Part shown: positions 24,301 through 36,629 of the stretch, one piece after another | Layout of the letters: the number at the start of each line of letters is the position of its first letter | Numbering within the stretch: the stretch's first letter is position 1 | Assembly (NCBI GenBank): GCA_026008535.1 | Contig: BRKX01000017.1 | Location: 4,220,501 to 4,284,500, forward strand | From: Perilla frutescens | Taxonomy: Eukaryota > Streptophyta > Magnoliopsida > Lamiales > Lamiaceae | Length of the DNA: 64,000 bases | Direction: 5' to 3' | The notes under the pieces: model-generated | Database searches by the model: none | Seen by the model: the letters and a program-made list of their open reading frames with translations, nothing else | What the model was told of the DNA's origin: nothing | Translations under genes and position numbers: made by a program

Positions 24301-24922
24301 TTACGGAAAGAAGTGTAGATCGCCCCTGTATTGGGACGAAGTTGGAGAAAGAAGGATACTTGGACCTAAGATGGTCTAGCAAGTTGTCCAGAAGATCGAA
24401 CTTATTCGTCAACGCATCAAAGAAGCTCAGGATAGACAGAAGGCTTATGCGAATGAGAGGAGGACGGAGCTCAGTTTCGACGTTCGAGATAAAGTGTTTT
24501 TGAAGGTGTCTCCATCAAAAGGAATAATTCGTTTTGGTAAACGAAGCAAATTAAGGCCCAGATTCATCGGACCTTTTGAGATCTTAGAAAAGGTGAATGA
24601 AGTAGCCTACAGGTTGGCCTTACCACCCAACCTGAGTAACGTGCATGATGTTTTTCACGTTTCCATGTTACGAAAATACGTGTTCGACCCAAAGCATGTG
24701 ATTAGCAAAGAAGAGATAGTCCTGAATGAGGACTTAGCCTATGAAGAAAAGCCCCAAGCCATCGTGGATCGAAAGATTCAGAAGCTAAGAAATAAGGAGA
24801 TCGATCTGGTAAAAGTGATCTGGAACCACCATGGTTCGAGGAAGCAACTTGGGAGCTTGAATCCGAACTGCTCAAGAAGTACCCTGATATTGCTTATCAT
24901 GGTTAGTAAATTTCAAGGACGA
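21394..24922 (+). pseudogene. Gypsy-1 pol: protease, RT, RNase H, integrase, chromodomain-like tail
   Basis: The polyprotein is in frame with gag. Protease: DTGASHSF at 21559. RT: FVKKKDGTLRMCIDYRELN, the KIDLRSGYHQ block and active site FIDDILVYS near 22564. RNase H: YADASRKGLGCVL and DLELAAVVHALKIWRHYLYG. Integrase: H-H part TPYTAHPGSTKMYQD, but the CxxC half reads RRLNYQQ, so both cysteines are lost; core DRDSRFTSRFW and FHPQTDGQSE. The tail GPFEILEKVNEVAYRLALP and FHVSMLRKYV leads into a chromodomain-like region that goes out of frame near 24835. Stops lie at 22771-22773, 23056-23058 and 24377-24379, with a frameshift near 23535. The protein would process, copy and integrate element RNA, but this copy cannot. 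Confidence 0.93.
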
Positions 24923-24931
24923 AATTTTTTT

Positions 24932-24944
24932 AAGGGGATTAGGA
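24932..24944 (+). other. Gypsy-1 polypurine tract
   Basis: AAGGGGATTAGGA directly before the 3' LTR, following ggacgaaattttttt. Gypsy-2 has a similar arrangement on the minus strand at about 28499-28530. Confidence 0.75.
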
Positions 24945-27900
24945 TGTAATACCCCAGATTTTTGAATGAGGTTTAGAGAATTGTTAATATTAGTTAATTA
25001 ATTTAAGAAGGAATTTAATTAAGGTTAGCTATGATTGTATGTCAGTCACGACTTTTGGAGTCAGTCTTCGTAAAGATCGCCTTTTCGGAAAATATAATCT
25101 TAATTCTTTTATTGCCATTTATGGTCTCTTTAGAAAGGTTTTGACTTAAGGAGTACACCGGTATTTTCAGATTTCAAATCTGAGGTCATTTGAGTTCCCG
25201 GTGATGGAAAACGTGTTTGAAAAGGGAAATGAATAGTAACTTTTGCGTGCGTTCGTGTTTTGAGAAATTAACGAAATCCTCCTCGATTATTCAAGTTCAG
25301 TTTTGTCAGGCCCCTCTTATGGGAAATGACTCAAGGATTCCGTTGGCGTTCATGGATTATCATTCTGAGGTCAATCGAACGCTCGGGAGCCGAATTTATC
25401 AGTCTGAGTGAATAGTAAAAAGTAATTCCAAAAAGGGAATCTTTGCTCATCTTTCTTCTGACAAACCCGTCTTCTTCACGAATCAAGTTGGTTCACTAGT
25501 GTTCGAGCCAACGAGTCTCTCGGTATTTTTAGATTTCGTGCTGAAGTCATTTGGACCTCGACATCGAATAAAGCAGCTTTTAACCGAACCCGGGGTAGCT
25601 TTTGCAGTATTCCCGCACAGCAATGGCTTCCAAGGGAAGCCAAAGCTTTTCCTATATATAGGGGACCACCCCTTTAGCATTTCTTGCTCATTTACTCTTC
25701 CCTTCACTTCTAAATCGAGAGGGTGAAAAGCTTTGAAAGCCGAGAAGGTTCTGTCGAAGTAAAAAAGCGTTCTTCGTGAGTGTTCTTCAAGACGATGAGC
25801 GGAGTGGCATGGAAGGGATGCGGCGAAGGAATGTGCTAGGGGCGCCATTGAAATCGTAGCAGGCGGCTCTGTCGCCGTTGCGACTCGACGAGACACCGAG
25901 CTAACCACATTCCTTCGACGCACCTGACCCCGTCCATTCTGGTTCGTCGGTCTCGATTCCATTTCTTTTTTGTCTTTGAATTCCGTATTTACTTTCCGTT
26001 CTTTACGTTCTTCACGTTCTTCATTATTGCTCGTCTAAAAGTTACCTTTCGATTTTTGTTGAAATTTCAAGTTAATAACGTGTATGTTATATTTCTCATT
26101 CTAATTCCGTTATTGTTATTCTAAGAAGATTAACCTCATTATTCCGTTAAATTCCGTTCAAGCCATATTTAACGATTTTGTCGTTAATCTAATTTAAAAG
26201 AGGATTATCGTGTTTATGCCGTTGTAATGCCAAAATTCCTTTTAAGTTAAAAGCATGTTGTTGCATGTTAAATTCAAGTACATTGTTTTTATAAAATTTT
26301 GGGTTAATTGTTCTTCGTGTTCGTTGAAGAAATCAACGAACACGAAGAACAGTTGAAGAACACGTTGAAGGAACCCAGAAGAAGAGAGACAGAAAAGAGA
26401 AGGAGAGAGAGAGCCCCGCGGGGGGGGTGCCGCCGCGCCACACCGCCCTCGGCCGCGCCCCAGCCCGTCGGGGACGGGTAGCCCGCCGGGGGAGGCGGCC
26501 CCGCGGCGGCGGGGTGCCCGCCGGGGCAAGGTAGCCTCGTGGCGCCCCCCCTTTTTCCGTGTTGTTTCCGTTTCGTTCGCCGTTCTTTTCGGCTATTCCC
26601 GTACCACTTCTTTTCAATCTTTTCGAGTCTTTTAAATTATGTTACTTTCAAGCCATATTCAAGTTTAAATTATAGTAAGGTATTCAAGTTAACTTCAATT
26701 TATTTCGAATAAGATATTCGAATTATTTTCCGTCTTAAAATTTAGAGATCGAGTCGAGGAGTTCCTTAAATAAATTAAACCATTCTCGATCCCTTATTAA
26801 GTTAAAGTCGTGCTATCCATGTTAAGTCCTAGATAAGGAAATAATAATTGAGTATTATTTAATATCATGTTATTAGAAATCTTCGAAGGAGACCGCTAAG
26901 TCGACGATTCGACTTTTGTAGGAGGAATCGAGCCTCGGAGAAATACTAAGGAAAACCACCAGCTCGTTGCCTCGTCTTCCGTTCCGTAATCAAGGTGGGT
27001 AAATCTATACTCATCCAAAGTTTGAGCTAATGAGCTCTAGAAGCATGTTAGGGCAAATGAGATATCCAATAAAGTATTTTTGCTCAGCCTGATTGATCTC
27101 TGTACAAGGAAGGAATAAAGGAAGATATTATGTTTTACTTGAGCTCTAAAGCATGTTTAGAAATGTTAGAACAACTACAGTATTGTTTATGCTTAGCATG
27201 AGATATTTAGAATTCTCTTTAGCTCCGAATCCTATTTGTTTACGTTCTTTTCCTGTAATTCAATGTTTATGCTTGATTAGCTCTCAGAATTAAGAATTAA
27301 GGTTTGCCTTGTTAGGGTAGCATTAAACCCTTTGTAGGCCAAGAACATGTAGAATTAAAGGATTAGCATTAGACGTTGTTCTAAGCTTGGTATTGCTAGC
27401 AAGGATAAGAAAGGAAGGAACTTAGCCTCTCACTTAAGCAAGATATGAGCTCGGAACCATTAAGGGAGTCACTGCTGGGTTTTTTCCCTCGCAAACTCGT
27501 TCGGATATTTGAGGTAACCCCTCTTCTATCCTATGGCATGCCTAAGGGTATCGTTGACGTCAGGTTTGAGCCAAGATGGGCCCAAAGAAAAAGAAAAGCT
27601 TTTACGGATATGGAGAGGGCTTTAGCATTTTGCTCTCCATATACCGTCAGATGATTGTTGGATATCTTGAGGTTTATTAAAGTGTTTTATTAAAACTCAC
27701 TGAGAACATTAGTGCTCATGCCCCCTCTTTTTCAAATGTTTTCAGGTTGAGATGCTGAGGATGTTGGTGGCTGTGGATGTGGGTTGGCTGCCAAGACCGT
27801 TTTGCTATTATTAATATTTCCTTGGAATCCCACTATGTGATCTGCTACTCTGATACACTCTTTCTAATTACGTTTTAAGTCTTATTATAATTACCCAGAC

Positions 27901-28122
27901 TCTATGAATAATCTCCTAGACATAATTACCTGAGCATAATATGCATACTAAGTTCTATTTCTACTACTCGAGTAGGATTTCCTTTCGTCTAATCAATGGG
28001 TTTGCATGTATTATTAACTATCGTCGTCAATGCTGAATAGTATCCGTCTATCCGTTTCATTTATCGTCTAGCAAAAGTAAATATGAGTATTTCCATCTAA
28101 TCCCCAAAGGCATATCTCGATG
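24945..28122 (+). repeat. Gypsy-1 3' LTR, truncated at its right end
   Basis: Matches the 5' LTR from TGTAATACCCC to catatctcgat. There it jumps to gacacgtacaag, which belongs to the Gypsy-2 LTR. The last ~100 bp including GTTGTTACA are missing. The GC block (26411-26556) is about 70 bp longer than in the 5' LTR. Confidence 0.9.
26411..26556 (+). repeat. GC-rich, G-run-rich block in the Gypsy-1 LTR
   Basis: A block of mostly G and C with several runs of four or more G, in otherwise AT-rich LTR sequence. The counterpart at 15598-15672 is shorter. Minus-strand open frames across it (26242-26617) are compositional. Confidence 0.7.
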
Positions 28123-28498
28123 ACACGTACAAGCAAAAGTTGTCAACCAAGTCAAAACCCAATATTATTCCCTCATCTTTATATAAATATAATGTATACA
28201 TACATATATATATATAAATAGATGTGTATATGAATATATATATATATAAATAGATGATATAAATATATGTATGTAACATATATATGCTCTTTTTTTTCTT
28301 ATTATGAATATATATGTATTTGTCGAAAATAAATCTATTACACTCAATAAGTAAATTATAATTAATCAAATTAAGTTTATATCTAGGGGCGCAACATAGA
28401 TAAATTTACCATTTGATAATTAAAATATCATAATTTTCATGAGTTGCAATAAATAAGTTTCACAAATAAATATTTTAATTTAGAAATAGGTTGTGACA
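28123..28498 (-). repeat. Gypsy-2 3' LTR, second piece
   Basis: The right border ggttgtgaca (ending 28498) abuts the minus-strand polypurine tract (aagggggtagga). The LTR therefore begins TGTCACAACC on the minus strand. Its left part (28123-28250) is repeated at 31307-31425 in the remnant of the opposite LTR, supporting LTR identity. It contains AT microsatellite runs. Confidence 0.7.
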
Positions 28499-31022
28499 AT
28501 CCTACCCCCTTAAAGAAATTTCGTCTAGAAATTAAACTTACTTGATTCTATGTTTGGATAACGTGCTAATATCTCTTCTTCACATTCCCAAGTTGCTTCA
28601 TCAGGTCCATGTCTACTCCATTGAATTTTGACTAATGGTATTTGTCGACCTCGTAAAACATGAATTTTTCGATCTAGAATAATGCTAGGCTCTTCCTCAT
28701 ATGTCAAGTCTTTATTGACCTGTAAGTCTTTAAAGTGAACAACATGATTGGGATCATGTAAGTACTTTTGTAGGATCGACACATGGAAAACATTGTGTAC
28801 TACCGATAATTCAGGGGTCAAGGCTAGTCGATAAGCTATATCCCCTACATGTTCCAAAATCTCAAATGGCCCAATGAACCGAGATCTTAATTTTCCTTTC
28901 TTCCCGAATCTCAAAACTCCTTTCATCGGGGCAACTTTGGTTTTTCTCCAATCTCAAAATGTAACTCTTTCCTTCTTTTATCAGCATAGGATTTCTGTCG
29001 ATCCTGAGCTACTTTGATCCTTTCTTTTATTTTCCCAATCATCTCAATGGTTTTCTCAATCATCTCTGGACCTAAGATTTTCTTTTCTCCAACTTCATCC
29101 CAATACATATAATAACGATCTACATTTCCTCCCATACAATGCTTCATATGGTGCCATACCGATCGTTGTTTGAAAACTATAGTTATAAGTAAACTCTACT
29201 AAAGGTGAGTGTGTTTTCCGATTTCCCCCAATATCTAACACACAAGTTCGAAGCATATCCTCCAATATTTGAATAATTCATTCAGATTGACCATCAGTTT
29301 GAGGATGATAAGCAGTAGAAAATTTCAGCTTTGTACCCATGGTTGTGTGTAAATAATTCCAAAATTTTGAGGTAAATCTCGGATCTCTATCGGAAATAAT
29401 AAAAACAGATACCCCATGAAGTCTCATAATTTCTCAAACATATAATCGAGCAAATTGATCCATTGAGTAGGTCATTTTCACCGGAAGAAAATGAGCTAAC
29501 TTGGTAAGTCTGTCTACAACCACCCATACTGCATCAAGTCCACGTATAGACTTGGGAAGCCCTACGACAAAATCCATCGTGACATGCTCCCATTTCCACT
29601 TGGGTATTTCCAACGGATTTAATATACTAGATGGTCGTTGGTGTTCAGCTTTAATTTGCTGACATATTAAACATTTTCCCACATACTCGGCAATTCTCCT
29701 CTTCATCCCTCACCACCAAAATATCTTTCGAAGATCTTGATACATCTTAGTACTAACTGGATGTACTATATAAGTAGTACAGTGTGCATCATGTAATATT
29801 TCCCTTGTCAACTCTTTCTCCTTAGGCACACAAATTCTTCTAGCGAATATGAGTGTATCATCACTTGTTATTGCAAAGTCATTTACCCCTCCATTCAACA
29901 CTCGACTTTTCATCTTCTGTAAAAATGCATTGTTTTTTTTAGCTTTCTTAATCCGATCCCATAATGTGGGTTGTAAAACCAATACTGCCAATGCAGCTTT
30001 AGTTGTATTAGGAGTTACTGCCTCAATCCTTAACTTTTCCAACTCCTTAACCAATGACTCATGTTGAGTAATCATTCTTGTCAATTGTCCTTCACCTTTT
30101 CTACTAAGAGCATCATCTACCACATTAGCCTTTTCTGGATGATATAATATGGTACAGTCATAATCCTTCACAAGTTCTAACCAACGTCTCTGTCTCATGT
30201 TAAGTTCTTTTTGTGTGCAAAAATATTTCAAACTTTTATGATCAGTGTATATTTCGCACTTACCTCCATACAAATAATGTCTCCAAATCTTTAGTGTGTA
30301 CACCACAGCTACTAACTCTAAATCATGTGTCGGATAGTCATGCTCATGTGTTTTCAATTACCTTGATGCATAAGCAATAACTCTCCGTTTTTGCATTAAT
30401 ACACACCCGAGTCCTTGTTTTGACGCATTAGTGTATAAAACAAAATTATCTGTTCCATCAGGTATGGTTAACACAAGAGCAATTGTTAACCTTCTTTTCA
30501 ACTCCTGAAAACTTTGCTCACATTCCTCGGTCCACTTGTATTCTACACCTTTTCTTGTTAATTGTGTCATTGGACCTGCTATTTTTGAGAATCCCTCAAT
30601 GAACCTTCGATAATGTCCAGCCAATCCAAGAAAACTCATTATCTCCCTAGCATTACTAGGTACTTTCCAATTGCTCACAACTTCCACCTTAGCCGGATCT
30701 ACTTCAATTCCTTGAGAAGTTACAACGTGTCTAAGAAAAACTACCCGATCCAACTAAAATTCACATTTCTTAAATTTGGCGTATAACTTCTCATTTCTTA
30801 ATGTTTCCAATATAATCCTCAAATGTTCTTCATGTTGTTTGTTATCCTTTGAATAAATCAAAATATCATCAATGAACACTATGACAAACTTGTCAAAATA
30901 TGGATGGAAGACTCGATTCATCAAGTCCATAAACACTGTTGGTGCATTAGTTAAACCAAACAGCATTACTATAAACTCATAATGACCATATCTTATGCGA
31001 AATGTTGTCTTAGAGATATCAC
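28499..31022 (-). pseudogene. Gypsy-2 pol remnant: RT (partial), RNase H, integrase, chromodomain-like tail
   Basis: Read on the minus strand from 31022. It starts mid-RT (KTTFRIRYGHYEF) and has the active site FIDDILIYSK (30754-30966). RNase H follows (NASKQGLGCVLMQ, HDLELVAVVYTLKIWRHYLYGG), then the zinc half CLICQQIKAEHQRPS and core MDFVVGLPKS of integrase. The C-terminus GPFEILEHVGDIAYRLAL leads into a chromodomain-like end (DEATWECEEEILARYPNI). Several stops and frameshifts occur (about 28925, 29150-29430, 29707, 30357, 30753). gag, protease and the N-terminal RT are deleted. Its protein differs clearly from Gypsy-1, so it is a separate, older family of the same broad group. Confidence 0.9.
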
Positions 31023-31150
31023 TTCTTCTTATTCAATTGATGAATAATCAAATAAAATAAATCTGGAAAGAAGGTTTACCTTTTATATGGCACTTAATTT
31101 GGTTCTTCTGAATGAATTAGAAGTTCTTTCTCTTTTATTTCTTTATTTAC

Positions 31151-31425
31151 TTGAATATGTTTACGTCAATTAGATTGTAGGAAAACTAAATCCATATACA
31201 TCACTACAACTTGCTTGTATTTTGAATTATTATTATTCATTGATGCATGAGTCACCTCTTAATACACAATATCTTGACACCTCAAGTCTCCTTATTTTTA
31301 ACTAATGACAACACGTACAAGCTAAAGTTGTCAACCAAGTCAAAACCCAATATTATTCTCTTATCTTTATATAAATATAATGTATACATATATATATATA
31401 GATGTGTATATGAATATAGGGAAAG
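31151..31425 (-). repeat. Gypsy-2 5' LTR fragment
   Basis: 31151-31193 matches 14096-14138, and 31307-31425 matches 28123-28240. The stretch between (31194-31306) shows what was lost when the 3' LTR and the end of Gypsy-1 were deleted. 31023-31150 matches nothing I could identify. Confidence 0.65.
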
Positions 31426-32414
31426 GATCAAATAGGAACCAAATCATCCCGTGAGAACCTAGGAACCAATCTTAGCCTTAGATTTGATTAGATCTAATGA
31501 CCATAATTTAGTCAAAATTTTAGTCAAAGTAAGGTGGCAAACTTGTAATATTTGAGAACTTAATGAAGGCGGAGTTATTTTCGTTATTTAGAAATTAGGT
31601 TATGTTTTTTCGGATTTTGGGCCCAATTCCCGAAATTAAATAGACAACACATTAAAACCGTTGTCTTTTATGGCATTGTATTAATATGCTAACATGAGAG
31701 ATTTATATTGCTAACATCAAGAGATTATGTTGCTAACATGAGGTAGACTTATATTGCTAACTTGACGAGATAATAATATTAAATTGACATGTATTAAACA
31801 CCACACATATAACATTGGACCACATTTAAAATAATACTGTGTAACATGATCATTCATACATACAACATATTACTAATATGTTAGAGATTATACACACTAC
31901 TAATATGTGACTAATAATTTACCAATATGTTAGTAACATGTTGCTAATATGTGAATAATGATATGCTAGTATGATTTAAATTCTCAAATATTACAAGTTT
32001 TCAAAATAATATTAAGCATTGATAAAGTTATAATTGTTTATGAACTTAACTATATATAGCTCATACTTTAACTATTTTCTCATGAAAGCAACTTAAAATT
32101 CAAAGTCCTGCATAAAAAATTTCATGTTAGCAACATAAACACAAGATATGAGCAATACTGTGATATCATATTAGCAAACATCTGACAGTTACGAGTTGAA
32201 TATACGTGAAATTTTTTTTGTATTTTTCATCCATTTTTGTTCAAATAAACATATGAATTATCGATCTTAAATGAAAGAGCATGAAAAAATCTTTAATTTG
32301 ATATATTTTTTGTGTAAATTGAATAAAAAACGAGTAAGTTATGATTATTTAAAGTTTTTAGGAATTTTTTAAAGGATGATGTCATCACTTTATAAAAAAA
32401 ATCTGGAATTACCT
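31426..32414. mobile_element. Unassigned AT-rich insert between Gypsy-2 and Gypsy-3
   Basis: It begins abruptly with gggaaaggatcaaatagg followed by two gaacc motifs, resembling the start of a DNA transposon or Helitron-like repeat. It holds a run of degenerate repeats of ttgctaacatgag (about 31686-31770) and related ttagcaacat and aatatgttag motifs. No ORF of note. No target duplication or matching right terminus was found, so the class is open. Confidence 0.35.
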
Positions 32415-34743
32415 CGAGAAACTCGTCTCTTCTCTGTGCTTTCACTATCCTTTACCTTAGGTCGGGCTGAGCGACTATCGTGGTGATCTGGGCTTGAATG
32501 GTTTCAGGTGGTGTTAGCACATCGATTCTCAACTTATCAAATTCCATGCGAAGATCCTCCTCGACTTGAACGAGTCCTAACTCTGACTTCTCTTTTCTAC
32601 TTAGGGCATCAGCTACCACATTCGTCTTTCCTGGGTGGTAGTGAATCATGCAGTCGTAATCCTTAATGAGTTCTAACCATCTTCTTTGCCTCATATTAAG
32701 ATCTTTTTGCTCGAAGAAGTACTTTAGGCTCTTGTGATCTGAGAAGATCTCACACTTAGCTCCGTACAGATAGTGCCTCTAGATCTTCAGCACATGAACA
32801 ATTGCTTCTAACTCTAAGTCATGTGTGGGATAGTTCTGCTCGTGATTCTTAAGTTTCCTCGAAGCATAAGCAATCACCTTTCCTCTTTGCATCAGCACGC
32901 ATCTTATTCCTTTCTTTGATGCATCTGCGTAAACCATGAAATCTTCATTCCCTTCTTGAATGGCCAACACTGGGGCTGTGGTTAGCATCTTCTTCAAGGT
33001 TTGGAAGCTTTCCTCGCACTCTGGCGTCCACTTGAACTTGTAGTCCTTCTTTAGTAATCGCGTCATGGGCTTGGATATCGATGAGAATCCTTCAATAAAT
33101 CTACGATAGTATTCAGCGAGTCCTAGAAAACTTCTTATCTCATTCACGTTCATCCGGGACTTCTAGTTGCTTACTGCTTCAATCTTAGCCGGATCCACCT
33201 TGATTCCTTCTACCGACACTATATGACCTAGAAACATCGCCTCCTTGAGCCAAAACTCACACTTACTAAACTTAGTATAAAGCCTTTCTCTTCTTAACGT
33301 CTTCAGCACCACTCTTAGGTGCTTTTGGTGTTTCCTCTTTGTCCTTCGAATAGACGACGATATCATCTATAAAAACTAGCACAAACTCATCCAGATACGG
33401 GTGAAATACCCAGTTCATCAAATCCATGAACACTGCTGGGGCATTGGTCAATCCAAATGGCATTACTACAAACTTGTAATGTCCATAGCGAGTCCTAAAA
33501 GCGGTTTTAAGAATATCTTCTTTTCAGATCTTAAACTGACGATACCCAGACCTTAACTCTATCTTGGAGAAAACACTTGCTCCCTTAAGCTGATCAAAGT
33601 GATCATCTATTCTTGGGAGAGGGTATTGATTCTTGACGGTCAACTTATTCAACTCTCTATAGTCAATGCACATTCTCAATGTGCCGTCCTTCTTCTTCAC
33701 GAACAAGATTGGGGCTCTCCAAGGCGACACACTAGGTTGGATAAAGCCTAGGTCTAATAACTCTTGCAGTTGAACCTTGAGTTCTTGCAACTCTTTAGGC
33801 GCCATTCTGTAGGGGGCTTTCTAGACTGGGGCGGCTCCTGGTTCTAACTAGATGTCGAACTCCACTTGTTTATCCAGAGGTAGTCCTGGCAGCTCCTTCG
33901 GGAATATGTCGGGGTATTTTCTTATGACTGGAACATCTTTGATTGATAGCTCTCTTTTTTCTTTCTTCGTCAGACTAACCAAGAACGCTTGGCAGTTACT
34001 CTTTCTCATCATCTTGGCGATCTTCAAAGCGGATATCACTAGTACTTTAGTTCCCAGCCTTGATCCGTAGATCTTCACCTCAGGTTTTCCGGGTGGTCGA
34101 AACACTACTTCCTTCTCAAGACAGCTTATGGAGGCATAGTTGAGGCTAACCAATCCATTCCTAGGATTTTATCGAAGTCCTGAATCTTTATCACGTAAAG
34201 ATTTGACTTAAAGGTTTTCCCTTCTATGTTCAATTCTAGGTTAAAGAAGACCTTCCTAGACATCATTCTTCTTCCAGAGGGAATACTTATCTCAAGAGCA
34301 TTCTCAGCATTTTCAGGTTTTATCTTCAATCTCTTACAAGCAGACTCAGCTATAAACGAATGTGATGCTTCAGTATCGAAGAGAGCTAAAACAGGCGTGT
34401 CGAAGAGGGTAACCATACCTGCCACATTACCTGGGGCCTTAGCAGCTTGCTGCTGAGTGACAGCATAAGTACGAGCTGGCTGAGAGGGCCTTTGTCCTTG
34501 ATTGGACCTTTGATCTCGTCCTTGGTTCGGCCTTGGATTCATTCCCAGCCTTTGTCCTTGAGGTCCTCGTTGCTGCAGCCTTGGTTGATTTTTGGGGAAT
34601 TTTCGAAGCGGCTGCGGGTAGAGGGATTGCTGTGGCATCTGGGATCGTCTGTTGTTTCCTTTAGGACACTTTTTCTTGAAGTGTCCCTCTTCTCCATAGT
34701 TGTAGCACCCAGTTTGGTTGGCTCTACGGGCTCCAAGGTGCAT
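32415..34743 (-). pseudogene. Gypsy-3 CCHC/protease, RT and RNase H
   Basis: Read from 34743. The knuckle CYNYGEEGHFKKKC has its second Cys replaced by Tyr. Protease reads LFDTEASHSF, with the catalytic DTG changed to DTE. RT has FVKKKDGTLRMCIDYRELN and FIDDIVVYSK (33272-33805). RNase H has YADASKKGIRCVLMQ and DLELEAIVHVLKI (32779-33153). Frame changes and stops occur near 33840, 33470-33520, 33160 and 32700-32780. Integrase is absent. Confidence 0.88.
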
Positions 34744-34755
34744 CCTTCTGCACTT

Positions 34756-35514
34756 TTAACATGGCCTTGGGCTAGGGTTAGGGTCAGGCTGACTACGAGG
34801 TACCCTTGACTCTCGGCTTTGCCAGTGGGGTTTTTTTCCTCTATCATCTCTCCTTCCTCCTTCCCACTTTCTCTTTCCTTTTGGATCATTTGATGGCTGA
34901 GGGGGCTGAACTTTCTCACGAGGGAGGATGGCTTCTATGCTTAAGGCTTTGGCTAAGGTTCGAGTAGAAGACATGTCTTCTTGCCCAGCGAGGGCTATGC
35001 CAATCTCTGATCGAAGTCCCTTCTTGAACTTTCGTGCTTTCTTCCCGTCTGAATCCACTAAATGTGGAGCATGCCTTGACAACTGATTGAACTCTCTGTC
35101 GTACTCCGACACCATCTTCTTTCCTTTCTTCAGGTTCCAGAACTCCATCTACTTTGCCTCTTGATAACAATCCGGAATGTACTTCTGATATAGGTCGTGC
35201 TTGAAATCTTCCCAACTATACTTTACCCATTGCTCAGGGGTTATCGTCCTTTGAACAGACTTCCACCAGTAGTCCACATCATCCGTCAGCATGAAAAGAG
35301 CGCAACTTAACTTCTCTTCTTTTGAACAGGTTATGAAATTGAAAATTCACTCTAAAGAATGAATCCATTTTTCGGCGTCCATCGGATCGCCTAAACCATT
35401 AAAAGATGGAGGGTTCTGTTTTAGAAACACATTTTCGACTCTTGGTCCCGGATTTGGGGCTTGATCAGGTTCATTTTCGTCTTCGTTCTCGGCTTGTCTT
35501 CTTCTTGGCGGCAT
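34756..35514 (-). pseudogene. Gypsy-3 gag
   Basis: The minus-strand ATG at 35514 begins MPPRRRQAENEDENEPDQAP, the same start as in Gypsy-4, so the gag start is shared by two copies. Downstream blocks match Gypsy-1 and -4 (EFWNLKKGKKMVSEYDREF, HAPHLVDSDGKKARKFKKG). A stop falls in the segment before EFWNLK (near 35150) and there are frame changes. The gap between this start and the end of the extra ORF is about 370 bp. Confidence 0.8.
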
Positions 35515-35886
35515 TTTAAAGAACTAAATATTAGCGACGCTCGATTGAATTCATACAAAGCAAAAATGTCTTTTGATAAGGACTTTAATTTACGCAAGAT
35601 AAATCAAACAATGCGGGAATTTAAATGATATCAAGCATAAAGGGAAAATTGTCTCGTTATGAGGACTTTGGCATCCATAATATAAAAAGGAGTTTATGGG
35701 TTACAAATGAAATAGAGCAGTTTCTTGGAAAATTCACTACCACTATTTAGAGTCTAGAAAAGTTAATGCATAATTTACATATTAGGATCTAGGTTAAAGC
35801 GGACATCAGATAAATAGGCAGACAGACAGATGGATCAGATAACTAGGTGTTCTAACAACAACACCTCCTACACTTCCTACTACAGC

Positions 35887-36629
35887 TTAATCATAGGCCG
35901 GAGCCTTCCCTTTCCCCTTGCATGGCGACCCTACTTCCTCCTCACCTCCCTCTTCCAGGTCTTCTTCTTCTTCCTCATCTTCAACTGTCTCTGGCACGCT
36001 GAACTTGAACTTCCTCATGCTGACATTCCATTTGGGGTACTGATGGGACATACATTGCCCCAGACTTTGAGAAGCGAATGCAGGGGTCCACTGGTTCATT
36101 TGAGGAGTGCAAGAAAATAGGGACTCGGTGTGATCCACGATCCGGACATTTGAGGGTCCCGCTCCTGAGGCTCCTTCATCATGGGAGCGCAGTACTTGGA
36201 ATCCAGAGAGACTATTGAGGGTTACCCTTTGCAGTTCCAATTCCACCACTAGAGAGGGGTTTTGCCCGGCTGCTTGTTGCTCGGCTAAAGCTTGAACATG
36301 GCCATACTCTGACACCCGGTCAGCCATCAAGACGGAGAAGAACTCCGTCAGATTCTCAATTTCAGCAAACATTATGGGATCACGGGTAATGGTGCTTTGC
36401 AGGATGCGATACATTGTGGGCCTCCAAGCGGACGGCGCGTGCTCACATATGCGGATGCATGTTTCCAAGTCAGATACACTCCTGGGCTCTCTTTCATAAC
36501 CGTTAGCCCAATCCCACCTTTCCAGATACCTTGCCATGAAGGACAGAAACTGCTCGTTACCATCTCAAGTTTCCCTTCTGAACCTTTCAACTCTTTCTTG
36601 AACCGGGCAAAAAAGAGGCACACTCTTCC
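35887..36629 (-). pseudogene. Gypsy-3 copy of the extra upstream ORF
   Basis: Uninterrupted for 216 codons from Met at 36537 to TAA at 35887. Upstream the same frame continues to about 36626 with a single Trp-to-stop change (tga near 36567). It shares the blocks MARYLERWDWANGYE, CIRICEHAPSAWRPTMY, CTPQMNQWTPAFASQSLGQC, the acidic VEDEEEEEDLEEGG block and the GKGKAP tail with Gypsy-1. At the position of the Gypsy-1 stop this copy reads through (EGASGAGPSN). Function unknown. Confidence 0.72.

Larger units (their letters stand above)
14139..28122 (+). mobile_element. Ty3/Gypsy LTR retrotransposon (Gypsy-1), chromodomain-type, with very long LTRs
   Basis: It has two LTRs (14139-17338 and 24945-28122), nearly identical by eye apart from scattered substitutions and indels in a GC-rich block. 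The primer site is at 17341-17353, followed by an extra ORF, gag, protease, RT, RNase H, integrase and a chromodomain-like C-terminus, then the polypurine tract at 24932-24944. The domain order PR-RT-RH-IN plus the chromodomain-like tail points to a plant chromovirus, probably near Tekay/Del; the clade is an inference. The 3' LTR lacks its last ~100 bp. The left target duplication would be AAATC (14134-14138); the right one is deleted. A solo LTR of another family sits in gag. Multiple stops make the copy defective although its LTRs look young. Confidence 0.93.
32415..36629 (-). mobile_element. Gypsy-3: truncated minus-strand copy of the Gypsy-1 family
   Basis: Contains, on the minus strand, the extra ORF, gag, protease, RT and RNase H in the same order as Gypsy-1. 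It ends at a QR...DEFLE motif just after RNase H. Integrase and both LTRs are missing. At 36629 the extra ORF is cut off about 12 codons from its expected start by the LTR of Gypsy-4. Confidence 0.9.

Noticed and set aside
26242..26617. Long minus-strand frames (94-95 codons) across the LTR GC block
   Set aside because: Pro/Arg/Gly-rich composition follows from the GC run. The block differs in length between the two LTRs and the frames are not conserved.
31151..31425. Host segmental duplication shared with 14096-14138 and 28123-28240
   Set aside because: Better explained as the two LTRs of Gypsy-2, because the matches flank its pol and one abuts its polypurine tract.
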